DNA of 64,000 nt from Candidatus Thiosymbion sp. (lineage in GTDB: Bacteria; Pseudomonadota; Gammaproteobacteria; Chromatiales; Chromatiaceae): positions 24,909 to 88,908 of the forward strand of contig JAHDND010000022.1 in the NCBI GenBank assembly GCA_018435665.1. The letters run 5' to 3'. Made by a program: the position numbers and the translations under genes. The notes under the pieces were generated by a model. That model ran no database searches. It saw nothing but the letters and a program-made list of their open reading frames with translations, and was not told the origin of the DNA. This document shows positions 16,972 through 29,172 of this stretch, piece after piece. How positions within the stretch are numbered: the stretch's first letter is position 1; every line of letters begins with the position of its first letter.

Positions 16972-18231
16972 ATGCCAATTCACATTAGACCCAGAAGAAT
17001 AGGGGGTGCCCCTTATCTCGGAGTTACCAACTTGGACGCTAGATCTTGTTGCCCCAGTGCCGGGTTCCCACAGCAGCCAGGACCCATCATCACCGCCGGA
17101 TTCCTGACCTTTCTGGTCGCTGCCCTCCTGGGGCAAGAAGCGCTGGCTGACAATATCACCGAGCGGCTGGCCTTGGGTGGCACCCTCGCCATGGCGACCC
17201 AGTGTCAGCAGGTTTCTGGAGCCGGTGACGAGAACAAATGCGGCGCCGGTGCCGCCCTGATGCCGGACCTGACCCTGAATCTTACCGACCGGGATCAGGT
17301 TTATCTCCTGTTCGACTTCGCCCTGGGCAATGACCTTAATGCCGATTCACCTTTTGCCCTGGCCCCATGGGCAGCCAGTTTGGAAGACGATGTCCAGAAT
17401 ATCAACGGCAGTAACCGCAGCTATTTGCTGGTGGCGACCTATAGCCACGATTTCCAGTTCGCCAGCGATCATGCGTTGCAATTCACCGGAGGTATCCTCG
17501 ATACCGGCGTATTCCTGGATCAAAACGCCTACGCGAGTGATGAGAATACCCAATTCATGAATGTCGCCTTCGCCAATTCGCACAGTTCCTATCTGCCGAC
17601 CTACAATCCCGGCGGGGCCTTGGAATGGCGTTATCAGGACTGGACCCTTAGTGCCCTGGGTCTGAATGGCGGTGAAAACCCAGCGGGGGAGTCGTTCGGT
17701 TACTATGCGGCGGGGTTGGCTTACCGGCTGCAGACCGCCTGGGGCGAGGGTAATTACCGCTTGATGTATTTCGCCACCACGCCGGACTTTACGGCTGACC
17801 CGGGGGGAGGACTAGAGAGGGGAGAAGGCGTGATCCTCTCCCTGGATCAGGAACTGAACAGCGACTGGGGGGCCTTCCTGCGCCTGGTCTGGCAAGGGGA
17901 TGCGCTCCTGGGCGATTACAGCGCCCGCTATACGGGCGGACTCAGCGTGCTTGGCACATCTTGGGGGAGGACGCGGGACAACCTCGGGATCGCCGTGGGC
18001 TACCTGCAAGGCCCGGAGCGGGATTCTTCACCCGGGGAGAGAGGGCCAATGGCCGCCCTGCCGGACGAGGCGCCCCTGGCAAGCACTTGGCTCGGCGAGG
18101 CTTATTACCGCTTCGTCGCCGCTGAATGGCTGGCCCTGAGCGCGGATATTCAGTACATGAATGACCGTTATCGGGCCGGGGAGGATGTCAGTGGCTGGGT
18201 CTTTGGTCTCAGGGCCACGCTAGACTATTAG
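16972..18231 (+). CDS. Outer-membrane beta-barrel porin, probably carbohydrate-porin (OprB-like)
   Basis: 419 residues. After a long N-terminal stretch comes a hydrophobic segment (FLTFLVAALL) and a signal-peptidase-like ALA-D site near residue 60. The mature part has alternating beta-strand pattern with aromatic girdles and ends in VFGLRATLDY, a C-terminal aromatic typical of outer-membrane barrels. OprB-type porins pass sugars or other small solutes; specificity is not readable. The start at 16972 has no Shine-Dalgarno of its own and overlaps an 11-codon frame with a good one, so the true start is uncertain. Confidence 0.7.
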   Translation: MPIHIRPRRIGGAPYLGVTNLDARSCCPSAGFPQQPGPIITAGFLTFLVAALLGQEALADNITERLALGGTLAMATQCQQVSGAGDENKCGAGAALMPDLTLNLTDRDQVYLLFDFALGNDLNADSPFALAPWAASLEDDVQNINGSNRSYLLVATYSHDFQFASDHALQFTGGILDTGVFLDQNAYASDENTQFMNVAFANSHSSYLPTYNPGGALEWRYQDWTLSALGLNGGENPAGESFGYYAAGLAYRLQTAWGEGNYRLMYFATTPDFTADPGGGLERGEGVILSLDQELNSDWGAFLRLVWQGDALLGDYSARYTGGLSVLGTSWGRTRDNLGIAVGYLQGPERDSSPGERGPMAALPDEAPLASTWLGEAYYRFVAAEWLALSADIQYMNDRYRAGEDVSGWVFGLRATLDY

Positions 18232-18269
18232 CGGCGCAATGATTTCCCAGCGCTTCCGTGGCTATACTT

Positions 18270-18291
18270 CCCGCTGGCGCGGGGGATTTTT
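18270..18291 (+). terminator. Putative terminator after the porin gene
   Basis: CCCGC and GCGGG pair around a TGGC loop, followed by GG-A and five T. It lies 40 bp after the porin stop and before the next gene. Confidence 0.4.
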
Positions 18292-18333
18292 CCCGCTCTG
18301 TACCCTGTTTGAATCAACAAGCCACAAGAGGCG

Positions 18334-18771
18334 ATGAACATGAAAGAACGCGTTGTTTTCGCACTGGTTGCGCTGCTGGCGGTGGGAACCGGAAATACCG
18401 TTGCGGAAGATAAGTTACCGAATCTGCTCGGAAAATGGACTGGCATTCAGGAATATGCCTTGATCCGCAAAACCGAGGTACCCATGCTGCCAATGCATGC
18501 CGTCAAAGACGAATTTGGTCAATTTTCAATTGATTATGAGTTTACCCAACAAGAAGGCAGATTGCTGAAGGGGGTTAAGACGTCGGTCACCAAGACCGAA
18601 AGGATCGTCTGTGCCATTGGCCATGACAAGGACGACTTACACTGCACGGATGAGAACGGTCATCTGGACGGGGAGATAGAGCATGATGGCCAGGAGATTA
18701 TTGGTCACTATCACCATGTCACCAGCGACAATTCCGTAGTTGCCATCGTTAAATTGACCCGGGTGAAGTGA
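18334..18771 (+). CDS. Small secreted protein of unknown function
   Basis: 145 residues. A clear signal peptide (MKERVVFALVALLAVG, cleavage after TVA) precedes a mature domain of about 120 residues rich in beta-type sequence, starting near LPNLLGKWTGIQEY and with a CAIGHDKDDLHC pair of cysteines that may form a disulfide. An AAGAGG Shine-Dalgarno precedes the ATG. The lipocalin-like opening GKWTG is suggestive but not enough to assign a function. It is convergent with atpG. Confidence 0.7.
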   Translation: MNMKERVVFALVALLAVGTGNTVAEDKLPNLLGKWTGIQEYALIRKTEVPMLPMHAVKDEFGQFSIDYEFTQQEGRLLKGVKTSVTKTERIVCAIGHDKDDLHCTDENGHLDGEIEHDGQEIIGHYHHVTSDNSVVAIVKLTRVK

Positions 18772-18811
18772 AGCTGATCCCAGCGGAAGTGCGGACGAGC
18801 TGATCGGGCGG

Positions 18812-18840
18812 GAGTTGCCCTGACCAGAGCGGGGCAACTC
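18812..18840. terminator. Hairpin between convergent genes
   Basis: GAGTTGCCC and GGGCAACTC form a perfect 9-bp stem around an 11-nt loop between the secreted-protein gene (plus) and atpG (minus). There is no T-tract, so termination efficiency is uncertain; the position favours a shared bidirectional terminator. Confidence 0.45.
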
Positions 18841-18884
18841 TGCCCTGCGCCTGATCGACGACTACCTCTCGGCTGAGATAGGGC

Positions 18885-20060
18885 TCAAGGCAAGCCTGCC
18901 AGGCGATCGGCGGAGAGGAGGATGATCTCAATCTCCTCCGTGATCTCCTCCTGGCGCTGGGCGTTGCAGGCCCGACGCAGCCCTTCGGCCTTCTCTTCCA
19001 GGCGTTGCAGGGCCTGCTCCATGTGGGTTTGACGCTGGCGGTTTTCCGCCGTCAGGGAGCTGTAAAGGACCTGATTCAGGACGGCATAGAGATAGTGGCG
19101 GGTGAGGCCATCGAGCAGTTCCCCCGGGGGCAGGTGCATGAGGGGAGGAAAGGCAGGATTAGGGGTCCGGTCAGGCAGCCAGGGGCGGATAGGGTCCGGC
19201 GTTGCACGCGAGCTTGAGGTCATCGCGGACGGCGAGATTGAGGCCATCCCGGAGAGCGGAATTGAGGTCATCGGGGAGAGTGAGATTGGGGCAATCGCGA
19301 TCGGCGGGATTGAGGTTGTCGCAGACGGCGGGAGTGGGGCCGTCGCGGACGGCGGATCGGGTTCTGACGCTCCCGGCGGTATAAGGGGGCCGGCCAGCGG
19401 CAGCAACTGGCGCAGCCGCAGATCATTGGTCGCTTCTTCCTGATAGAGCACGCCCAGCCCGCCCCCGGCCGGCTCTCCCCCCGCCAGCCCACCTCCCGCC
19501 GGCTCGCCCGCCGCCAGCAGGCGATTGAGTTCCCGGGTGAGGCGCAGCAACACCGCCGGCACCTCGTCGGCGACGGTGGCGCCGGGGAGTCGCTGCACGA
19601 TGCGCGGGTCCCCGCCAAGCCGGGTGGCCAGGCGCTGGCCAACGACCAGCCACTGACCCGCCAGCGGTGGGGCCTCGGGGTCCCGGACCCGCGCCGCGAG
19701 GCGCGCGTTGAAATCGCCGCAAAAGCCTTGTTCCGAGCCGACCAGGACCCAGAGCGCCCCTGCCGGGGCCAGTGTTGTTGGTGGCCGGTGCCCATCTCCC
19801 GGGACAGGCATGACCTCTGGCCAGGGGGTGGAACCCGCTTCCTGCGCCGCCATCTGAGCCAAGGGATGGATCAGCTCCGGGTGCCAGGCCAGGAATTCGC
19901 CAAGGGCGGCCTCGATGCCCGCCACCATCCGTTCCTGGCAGGCGATGAAGCTCAGCAGGGTGCGGGTCTCCATCAGGGCCAGGCTCTTCATGGCCCCCAG
20001 GATGTCGGCGATCTCGGTCAGGGCGCCCAGCCGCCGCGCCAGCTCACGGCGGCGGCTCAT
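18885..20060 (-). CDS. atpG: N-ATPase gamma subunit with low-complexity insertion
   Basis: 391 residues from the ATG at 20060 (the open frame extends to a TTG 6 nt earlier); gamma subunits are normally about 270-300. The N-terminal coiled-coil helix ([13 protein letters not shown]) and C-terminal helix ([19 protein letters not shown]) that form the rotor stalk are intact, as is the [11 protein letters not shown] motif. The extra length lies in the globular middle: a doubled GEPAGGGLA segment (about 185-204) and six 8-residue repeats rich in P, S, A, T and I (about 236-284). The last gene of the operon, overlapping atpA by 17 bp. Confidence 0.9.
   Translation of the reverse strand: MSRRRELARRLGALTEIADILGAMKSLALMETRTLLSFIACQERMVAGIEAALGEFLAWHPELIHPLAQMAAQEAGSTPWPEVMPVPGDGHRPPTTLAPAGALWVLVGSEQGFCGDFNARLAARVRDPEAPPLAGQWLVVGQRLATRLGGDPRIVQRLPGATVADEVPAVLLRLTRELNRLLAAGEPAGGGLAGGEPAGGGLGVLYQEEATNDLRLRQLLPLAGPLIPPGASEPDPPSATAPLPPSATTSIPPIAIAPISLSPMTSIPLSGMASISPSAMTSSSRATPDPIRPWLPDRTPNPAFPPLMHLPPGELLDGLTRHYLYAVLNQVLYSSLTAENRQRQTHMEQALQRLEEKAEGLRRACNAQRQEEITEEIEIILLSADRLAGLP
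19209..19355 (-). repeat. Six imperfect 24-bp in-frame repeats in atpG
   Basis: Six consecutive 8-codon units, pattern PSATxSIP with variants [16 protein letters not shown] and SGMASISP, encoded by diverged 24-bp DNA units. A second, separate duplication of about 30 bp (19449-19508) encodes [10 protein letters not shown] twice. Both lie in the globular part of gamma, not in the rotor helices. Confidence 0.85.
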
Positions 20061-21561
20061 GGCCAACCTCCTTCGCCATCGGCGATGGCACCTGATCTGT
20101 CCACTCCCCGAGGGCCTTCCGCCAGACGGCGCGGTCGTCGGCCAGGGTCAGTGGCGAGGCGTCAGCGCGGGCCAGCAGGTGGACCAGACGGGCGGCGATG
20201 GCCGCCTCGTCCCCCGCCAGGTCATCGAACAGGCCCTCGTTGTAGGCGATCAGCCAGGCCAGGTGCTGTTCCGGGGACAGTGGGGCCAGGCGCTCTTGCT
20301 TCAGCAGCTCCCGCAGCAGCCGGCCACGCTGGATCTTGGCCGCCACGCTCGCCTCCAGGCGGGCGCCGAAGCGGGTGAAGACCTCCAGCTCCAGGAACTG
20401 GAGAAAATCCAGCTTCATGCGCCCGGCCTCGTCGCGGATGGCCGGGGGCTGGGCCTTGCCGCCGATGCGCGATACCGAGCGGGTCACGTCGATGGCGGGG
20501 AGGTCACCGCGGGCGAAGCGCTGGGGGTCCAGATAAATCTGGCCGTCGGTGATGGAGATGAGGTTGGTGGGGATGTAGGCGGCGATCTCCCCCTGCTCGG
20601 TCTCGATGAGCGGCAGGGCCGTCATGCTGCCGCCGCCCTTGGCCGCCGCCAGGCAGGTGGAGCGCTCCAGCAACCGGGAGTGGAGATAGAAGATGTCGCC
20701 GGGATAGGCCTCCCGCCCCGGTGGCCGGCGCAGCAACAGTGACAGCTCGCGATAGGCGCGGGCATGGGTGCTGAGGTCGTCGTAGACCACCAGGGCATCC
20801 CGCCCGGCCGCCATCCAGGCCTCGGCCAGGGTGCAGCCGGCGAAGGGCGCCAGGTATTTGAGACCGGGGGTGGCGGTGGCCTCCGCCACCACCACGCAGG
20901 TGTAGGCCAGGGCACCGCTCCGGCGCAGGGTTTCCAGGGGCGCCACCACCGCCGAGCGTTTCTGGCTGATCAGCACATAGACGCAGTGGACGTCCCGGCC
21001 GTGCTGGGCGACAACCATATCCAGGGCCAGGGCGCTCTTGCCGGTGCCGGCGTCGCCGATGATGAGCTGGCGCTGGCCCTTGCCGATGGGCACCAGGGTA
21101 TCGAGGATCTTGCAGCCCGTGACCAGGGGCCGGCTGACGAAGTCGCGGTCGATGATGGGGGGCGAGGCTGCCTCCAGGGGCCGGCGGCTGGCCGTTTCCA
21201 CCTCGCCCCCGCCGTCCAGGGGCCGGCCCAGGGGGTCCACCACCCGTCCCAGGTAGGCATCGCCGACGCTGAGGGTGAGCTGGCGTCCTGTCAGCCGGGC
21301 CGCAGCGCCGGCGGTGAGGCCCTCGCCCTGATGGAGCAGGATGGCGCCGATGCGCCGTGAGCCGAGAAAGAAGACCAGGGCCTCGCTGCCGTCCTCGAAG
21401 GCCAGGATCTCGTCCATGGCTGCGGAGGGCAGGCCCTCGACCCAGGCGATGCCGTCGCCCACGGCGGCGACCTTGCCCTCCTCCACCAGCCGCAGGCCGA
21501 GGCGATAGTCCCCCAGCCAGGCGGCCTGGCGGGCCAGGGGGGCCGAGGATTCAACCGCCAT
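20044..21561 (-). CDS. atpA: N-ATPase alpha subunit
   Basis: 505 residues, typical length. The nucleotide-binding P-loop reads GDAGTGKS (near residue 169) and the conserved arginine-finger-containing segment [16 protein letters not shown] is present. With beta it forms the F1 hexamer; alpha sites are regulatory. It overlaps atpF by 11 bp and atpG by 17 bp, so the genes are translated as a block. No oddities. Confidence 0.96.
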   Translation of the reverse strand: MAVESSAPLARQAAWLGDYRLGLRLVEEGKVAAVGDGIAWVEGLPSAAMDEILAFEDGSEALVFFLGSRRIGAILLHQGEGLTAGAAARLTGRQLTLSVGDAYLGRVVDPLGRPLDGGGEVETASRRPLEAASPPIIDRDFVSRPLVTGCKILDTLVPIGKGQRQLIIGDAGTGKSALALDMVVAQHGRDVHCVYVLISQKRSAVVAPLETLRRSGALAYTCVVVAEATATPGLKYLAPFAGCTLAEAWMAAGRDALVVYDDLSTHARAYRELSLLLRRPPGREAYPGDIFYLHSRLLERSTCLAAAKGGGSMTALPLIETEQGEIAAYIPTNLISITDGQIYLDPQRFARGDLPAIDVTRSVSRIGGKAQPPAIRDEAGRMKLDFLQFLELEVFTRFGARLEASVAAKIQRGRLLRELLKQERLAPLSPEQHLAWLIAYNEGLFDDLAGDEAAIAARLVHLLARADASPLTLADDRAVWRKALGEWTDQVPSPMAKEVGHEPPP

Positions 21562-22300
21562 GGTTGCCGGCCTGGGCGAAGCCGTCGAGTTCGTCCGCCA
21601 GGCTCAGGTCCAGTTGCCAGGGGCCGAGGGCGACGCGCAGCCCAGCCAGGAGTTCGGCATCCTCGGCCCAGGACAGGGCCAGGGACCGGCCGAGGCGGGC
21701 GTTCAGGGCCGCGGCGATGCGCTGACGCTGGACCTCCGCCACCGGAAAGGCGCTCGTGATCAGGACCCGGCGCTCCTCGCCGAGGGCGGCGGCATCCAGT
21801 TCGGCGAGCCGCTCCTGGGGCAGGTGGGCCAGGTCCTCGATGAAGACGTCGATGAGGCGGCGCTCCAGCTCCGGCCCGGCGAGGCGGGAGAGCAGTCGGG
21901 TGGCGAAGCCGCGCGCCACCTGGATGGCCTGGCCCTCAAGCTCATGCCGCTGCTGATCCTGCCGATGGGCCTCCTGGGCTTGCTGGCGCTCCCGTTCCGC
22001 GGCCAGGGTCTGGGTCAGGGCCTGGAGCTGCCGGCCCCGCTCGGCCTCCAGCTCCGCCTGGAGTCCCGCCCGCAGGTGGGCCTTCTCCGCCTCCCAGTCG
22101 GCCAGCCGGCGCTCGAACTGGGCCTGGAGTTCCGCCGCCGCGGTCTCGGCCTGCCGGGCCTCCTCCAGGGTCCGGGTCACGCCCGCCTGCCGCCGGGCCA
22201 GCACCTCCCGCACCGGCCGATACAGGAAGCGCTGGAGAAGCCACACCAGGACCAGGAAGTTGACGACCTCCAGGGCAAAGGTGGTCCAGTCGATGGCCAT
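21551..22300 (-). CDS. atpF: N-ATPase b subunit with delta-like C-terminus
   Basis: 249 residues from the ATG at 22300 (the upstream frame begins with TTG). One N-terminal transmembrane helix ([18 protein letters not shown]), a long charged coiled coil, then a C-terminal domain ([30 protein letters not shown]) that resembles the end of delta. This fusion-like form is characteristic of N-ATPases, whose operons lack atpH; it serves as peripheral stalk. Confidence 0.92.
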   Translation of the reverse strand: MAIDWTTFALEVVNFLVLVWLLQRFLYRPVREVLARRQAGVTRTLEEARQAETAAAELQAQFERRLADWEAEKAHLRAGLQAELEAERGRQLQALTQTLAAERERQQAQEAHRQDQQRHELEGQAIQVARGFATRLLSRLAGPELERRLIDVFIEDLAHLPQERLAELDAAALGEERRVLITSAFPVAEVQRQRIAAALNARLGRSLALSWAEDAELLAGLRVALGPWQLDLSLADELDGFAQAGNHGG

Positions 22301-22313
22301 GGCCAGCAAGTCC

Positions 22314-23265
<952 letters not shown>

Positions 23266-23266
<1 letters not shown>

Positions 23267-23534
23267 CACCAATGCTTGCGGATGAAGAGGACCACGTTGA
23301 GGACACCCAGGGCCAGCCCGAGCAGGATCAGATTGACGGACCAGCGCACCGAGTAACCCGCCTGGAGGCCGTCCAGCCAGCTCCCAAGATAGGCCCCGCC
23401 CACCAGGGGCACCAGAAAGAGTATAGACAGGGTGCCGAGAAATACCGTCTGGGCAAGCAGGGAGCGGCGTCCCCGCTCCGCCCCCTCCAGGCGGCGGGCA
23501 TGCCGTTCCACCCCCTGGCGCCAACGGTCGTCGT

Positions 23535-23538
<4 letters not shown>
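23266..23538 (-). CDS. atpQ: N-ATPase-associated membrane protein AtpQ
   Basis: 90 residues, a charged N-terminus and two transmembrane helices, with the ATPase_gene1 family pattern GGAYLGSWLDG...LLGLALGVLNVV. Thought to help ring assembly or metal transport in N-type operons; the precise role is unsettled. ATGA overlap with atpC and TGATG overlap with atpB. Confidence 0.88.
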
Positions 23539-25473
<1,935 letters not shown>

Positions 25474-25501
25474 CCGCCTGCTCCGCCATTTACCATGCGA
25501 C

Positions 25502-26425
25502 TTATCTCAGGCCATTTGAGGGCACCGGTCCAGAGGTTGGTGCCGAACCCGCCGCCGCCGCGAAAAGCGCTTCAGCCCGCTCGACTCGGGCGGCCAGCAA
25601 CAGCCAGCGGCGCAGATGGGCCGGATCATGACTGGCGCGCAGCCGCGCCTCCACGTCGGCCGTGACGGCCAGGCCGCGGTCCTGGAGCAAGGCCAGAATC
25701 GCCTCGATCAGGGCCTCCTCCCGGCCCTTTTCCCGGCCCTGCTTCAGGCCTTCTTCCAGTCCAAGTTCCCGCCCTTCTTCCAGTCCAAGTTCCCGGCCTT
25801 CTTCCAATCCTTGCTCCCGACCCTGATCGAGAACCGCGTTCAGGCCGGCATAGCCTCGACGCTGCAAGAGATTGCGCAACACCACCTCGTGCGCCGCCTC
25901 CCGGTCGAACAGGGCGCGAACGGGGACCGGGTTGCGCAGCACCCCTGGGGCTTCCAACTGATCGAAGGCGGTGAAGAGCTTCATGGGTCCATCCGGACGA
26001 TGCACCTCGACCCGTTGGGGTCCCAGCAGCCGGACGACCCACACCAGCCGGGTGCCCGCCGCCAGCAACTCGGCGATCTTGTCCTGCAACTCCCGCTCAT
26101 CCTGGCCCTGGCCGGCGTATTCGACGGCTAGGGGCGGGGCCTCCGTCAGCCAGGTCTGGTTGCCGCAGGGCGGAGTGGCGCGAACCGCCACGTCGGGGGC
26201 CCGCAGGCTGGCACTATCCGGACTGATGCCGACATCGGCCCCCGTCCACTGGATGTCGGGATCACTGTCCAGCACCTGTGCGCCGCTGACGCTGCCGGCG
26301 GCATGCTGCCAGCCGGCCGGGGCGCAATAGATGGGATGGCCATTGGAGAGTTCATAACGGTCCCCATCGCGCAGGTGTTCGGCGCGGAAGGGACCCGGGG
26401 ATGAATGGCGTTGGGGATTGCTCAT
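25502..26425 (-). CDS. Uma2-family (PD-(D/E)XK-like) protein with EEG-rich repeat tail
   Basis: 307 residues from the ATG at 26425. The N-terminal two-thirds follow the Uma2/DUF820 pattern of putative restriction-like endonucleases: DVGISPDSASLRAPDVAV, then TEAPPLAVEYAGQGQDE, then ELLAAGTRLVWVV. The C-terminal third holds three perfect or near-perfect 24-bp repeats encoding GRELGLEE, as is common in this family, then a helical end. Cellular role unknown. Its end is 28 bp from the leading frame of the ATPase operon, leaving little space for an ATPase promoter. Confidence 0.8.
   Translation of the reverse strand: MSNPQRHSSPGPFRAEHLRDGDRYELSNGHPIYCAPAGWQHAAGSVSGAQVLDSDPDIQWTGADVGISPDSASLRAPDVAVRATPPCGNQTWLTEAPPLAVEYAGQGQDERELQDKIAELLAAGTRLVWVVRLLGPQRVEVHRPDGPMKLFTAFDQLEAPGVLRNPVPVRALFDREAAHEVVLRNLLQRRGYAGLNAVLDQGREQGLEEGRELGLEEGRELGLEEGLKQGREKGREEALIEAILALLQDRGLAVTADVEARLRASHDPAHLRRWLLLAARVERAEALFAAAAGSAPTSGPVPSNGLR
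25749..25820 (-). repeat. Three 24-bp in-frame repeats in the Uma2-family gene
   Basis: Three consecutive copies of CCTTCTTCCAGTCCAAGTTC plus four bases (plus strand), the last diverged, encoding GRELGLEE-type octapeptides that would extend a charged helix. Confidence 0.9.
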
Positions 26426-26520
26426 GGCAGGTTCCTCGAATGGCCTGGTTCTGATGGATTCTAGCCAACTCCCCAAACGCTTGCTCAGGCCCCGCCCTTC
26501 CAGGCCAGGCCTCCCGGCCA

Positions 26521-27747
26521 TCAGGTGCCGTGCCGCTTGCGATAGCCGTCGAGGTAGCGGGCAAAGCGCCCGATGGCCTCTTCCAGATCATCGGTGTTGG
26601 GGAGAAAAACGATGCGCAGGTGATCGGGATGGGGCCAATTGAAGCCGCTGCCCTGGACCACCAAGACCTTTTCCTCCAGCAGCAGTTCCAGGATGAAATG
26701 CTGATCGTCGAGGATGGGATAGAGCCGGGGGTCCAGGCGGGGGAAGAGGTACATGGCCGCAGTGGGCTTATGACAGGTCACGCCGGGGATGGCGGTCAGG
26801 AGTTCATAGGCATGGTCGCGCTGTTTGCACAGCCGACCACCGGGGGCCACCAGGTCGTCGATGCTCTGATAGCCGCCCAGGGCGGTCTGGATGGCGTGCT
26901 GGGCCGGTACATTGGCGCAGAGGCGCATGGAGGCCAGGATATCCAGGCCCTCGATGTAGTCCCGGGCATGGCGCTTCTCGCCAGAGACGATGGCCCAACC
27001 GGCACGGTAGCCGCAGGCGCGGTAGTTCTTGGACAGGCCGTTGAAGGTCACGAACAGGACGTCGTCGGCCAGGGAGGCGATGGAGGTATGGCTGACCCCA
27101 TCGTAGAGGACCTTGTCGTAGATCTCGTCGGCATAGACGATGAGCTGATGCTGGCGGGCGATCTCGACGATCTCCCGCAGCAAGTCGTCCGGGTAGAGGG
27201 CGCCGGTCGGGTTGTTGGGGTTGATGATGACGATGGCCCGGGTCGCCGGGGTGATCTTGGCGCGGATGTCGTTGAGGTCCGGCAGCCAGCCCGCCCCCTC
27301 GTCGCACAGATAGTGGCAGGGGGTGCCCCCGGCCAGGGACACGGCGGCGGTCCACAGGGGATAGTCCGGGGCTGGAACCAACACCTCGTCGCCGTTGTCG
27401 AGCAGGGCCTGCATGGCCATCACGATCAGCTCGGAGACGCCGTTGCCGATGTAGATGTCTCCCACCTGGACGCCGTGGATGCGCTTCTCCTGGGTGTAGT
27501 GCATCACCGCCTTGCGGGCGGCGAAGACCCCCTTGGAGTCCGCGTAGCCGCAGGCATTGGGGAGATTGAGGATGACGTCCTGGACGATCTCCTCCGGGGC
27601 CTCGAAGCCAAAGGCGCCGGGGTTGCCGATGTTGAGCTTGATGATGTGGTGGCCCTCCTCCTCCATCTGGCGGGCGCGGGCCATGACCGGGCCGCGGATG
27701 TCGTAGCAGACATTGGCCATCTTGGTGGATTTGAGGACGGGCTGCAT
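26521..27747 (-). CDS. alaA: Alanine transaminase (AlaA-type PLP aminotransferase)
   Basis: 408 residues, a fold type I aminotransferase. The PLP Schiff-base lysine is Lys240 in GLSKNYRACGYRAGW; NPNNPTGALY (177-186) and VYADEIYDKVLYDG line the cofactor site. The full pattern, including the start (IRGPVMARARQMEEEGHHI), matches AlaA/YfbQ, which interconverts pyruvate/glutamate and alanine/2-oxoglutarate. It is a single gene followed by the Uma2-family gene. Confidence 0.9.
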   Translation of the reverse strand: MQPVLKSTKMANVCYDIRGPVMARARQMEEEGHHIIKLNIGNPGAFGFEAPEEIVQDVILNLPNACGYADSKGVFAARKAVMHYTQEKRIHGVQVGDIYIGNGVSELIVMAMQALLDNGDEVLVPAPDYPLWTAAVSLAGGTPCHYLCDEGAGWLPDLNDIRAKITPATRAIVIINPNNPTGALYPDDLLREIVEIARQHQLIVYADEIYDKVLYDGVSHTSIASLADDVLFVTFNGLSKNYRACGYRAGWAIVSGEKRHARDYIEGLDILASMRLCANVPAQHAIQTALGGYQSIDDLVAPGGRLCKQRDHAYELLTAIPGVTCHKPTAAMYLFPRLDPRLYPILDDQHFILELLLEEKVLVVQGSGFNWPHPDHLRIVFLPNTDDLEEAIGRFARYLDGYRKRHGT

Positions 27748-27808
27748 GGGGTACTTCCGGGTGGTTGAGACGGAGACGAAGATCGGCCAGCCGCGATGGC
27801 ACGAATGG

Positions 27809-27847
27809 GCGCTAACTGGACCTAACTGTCATGAGGGGCGCGGCATG
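27809..27847 (+). repeat. Dispersed intergenic repeat, family 1, partial copy C
   Basis: AACTGTCATGAGGGGCGCGG matches the first 20 bp of the family 1 unit, and the preceding GCTAACTG resembles the end of a unit. The central part is absent. It lies just upstream of alaA. Confidence 0.55.
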
Positions 27848-27875
27848 TTAGGGCCATCGCGCCGGAGGCGAATAG

Positions 27876-28166
27876 TCAGAGGCTTTGTTCACGATCTTCC
27901 TTGTGATGCCAGAGTCGTAAGACAACTAAGGCATCCGCATGTAGGGAATAGCGAACAATGGTATTCCCAAAAATTATTTCTCGAACGGTGTCAGGTTGTG
28001 GTGCCAGCGCCACGTTGTAGCCGAGGTATGGAAACATACAAAGGTTCTCGACACGCGCAATAAGTTCAGAGGCCACGCGCGCGGCGGCAGCAGGGTCTTT
28101 CTCGGCGATGAACGCACGAAGGCGGACCAGATCAGCAACCGCCTCTTGGGAATAGCTCAGCCTCAT
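27876..28166 (-). CDS. ParE/RelE-type toxin
   Basis: 96 residues from the ATG at 28166. The ParE pattern is clear: YSQEAVADLVRLRAFIAEKD, then ELIARVENLCMFPYLG, then VREIIFGNTIVRYSL and a closing VLRLWHHKEDRE. ParE proteins poison gyrase, RelE relatives cut mRNA; this one reads more like ParE. It overlaps the upstream antitoxin by 4 bp (ATGA). Confidence 0.85.
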   Translation of the reverse strand: MRLSYSQEAVADLVRLRAFIAEKDPAAAARVASELIARVENLCMFPYLGYNVALAPQPDTVREIIFGNTIVRYSLHADALVVLRLWHHKEDREQSL

Positions 28167-28435
28167 TGACCTACCTTCGGCGGGGGTAACTCCAGGGGAG
28201 AACCCCAAGTGCGTAGCCAGGAATGAACGACCTCACCTGAGACAACCTTGCCCCGCGCTACCGACTCCATGGCTTGTAGGGTTTCCTCCCAGCGAACCTG
28301 CTCTAGCTCTTGACGCTGAAGATATTCCCTTAGCGCCTGATTAATAAGCCAGTTTTTGGTTCGCTGCAATTTACTGGCGATAGCCTCAAGGCCCTCTTCG
28401 ATATCCGGCTGAAGCCGGACGCTGGTTATGCTCAT
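28163..28435 (-). CDS. RHH antitoxin (CopG/ParD-like)
   Basis: 90 residues. A beta-strand (SITSVRLQPDIEEGLEAIA) followed by NWLINQALREYLQRQE gives a ribbon-helix-helix DNA-binding domain; the rest is the toxin-binding tail. It is coupled to the ParE gene by an ATGA overlap and precedes it, the normal order for autoregulated pairs. Confidence 0.85.
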   Translation of the reverse strand: MSITSVRLQPDIEEGLEAIASKLQRTKNWLINQALREYLQRQELEQVRWEETLQAMESVARGKVVSGEVVHSWLRTWGSPLELPPPKVGQ

Positions 28436-28470
28436 TGGGACACCCTCTCAGAAGAATGCAACGTATTACA

Positions 28471-29172
28471 TCATATTCTTCGGAACGAGACGGTGCACCG
28501 TGCCGCGGGTACCTGCGCAGCACACCTTATCGCATCGGCCAGCTCGGTTGGCAGGATCGCAAGATCGGCCGGGACATCGACATCCGGCAGGGCCTCGCCC
28601 ACCCACACGTGCCAGTTCAGGTCACGCAGACGCCTCTGGGTGAGGTCCGCCACGGTGGCCGTGCCCCAGGGCATGGTGGTGAAGAGTGAGGGATGGTAGG
28701 CGAAGGCCCGCAGACCAAGCAAAACATAGCCGCCATCCAGCGCCGGAATGAGGGCCGCCGCGTGCCGATGCAGCGCCAAGGCAGCCTCCCGCAGGCGCTG
28801 CGGGGTCAAGGCCGGACAATCGGTACCCATCAGCAGGACCGGCTCGCCCGCGTCCAGATAGCCGCGAGCGGAGCGGGCCAGGCGCGCCCCCAGATCGCCC
28901 TCGCCCTGGTCACTCCAGGCAACGCTGGACCCCCGGGGCCCCAGTTCGCGAAGGGCCGGGAGCCAGGGCTGCCAGTCCGGGTGTTCCGGCGCCGGGCTGG
29001 CGCAGATTTCCACCGGCCCCAGGTCCGCCGCCAGGGCCTGCTTCAGGGCATGAGACAGGAGGCGGCCGGCTAGCCGCGCCGCTCCCTCCGCCCCCAGGGC
29101 CGGGATCAGCCGGGTCTTGACCCGGCCAGGAACCGGCGCCTTGGCAAAGATCAGGATGCGGACCTGGCTCAC
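28471..29172 (-). CDS. TIGR04282-family glycosyltransferase (DUF2064)
   Basis: 233 residues starting at a GTG that overlaps the stop of the upstream gene (GTGA). An alternative longer frame begins at 29217, but the overlap and the conserved start VSQVRILIFAKAPVPGRVKT support the GTG. The DUF2064 nucleotide-sugar-type fold has the MGTDCPALTP motif. TIGR04282 is named for its genomic association with arsenosugar biosynthesis; enzymatic function is not established. Confidence 0.85.
   Translation of the reverse strand: MSQVRILIFAKAPVPGRVKTRLIPALGAEGAARLAGRLLSHALKQALAADLGPVEICASPAPEHPDWQPWLPALRELGPRGSSVAWSDQGEGDLGARLARSARGYLDAGEPVLLMGTDCPALTPQRLREAALALHRHAAALIPALDGGYVLLGLRAFAYHPSLFTTMPWGTATVADLTQRRLRDLNWHVWVGEALPDVDVPADLAILPTELADAIRCAAQVPAARCTVSFRRI

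Noticed and set aside
16316..16973. Minus-strand frames of 87 and 110 codons between the GNAT and porin genes
   Set aside because: Low-information composition, no ribosome site, no recognisable family.
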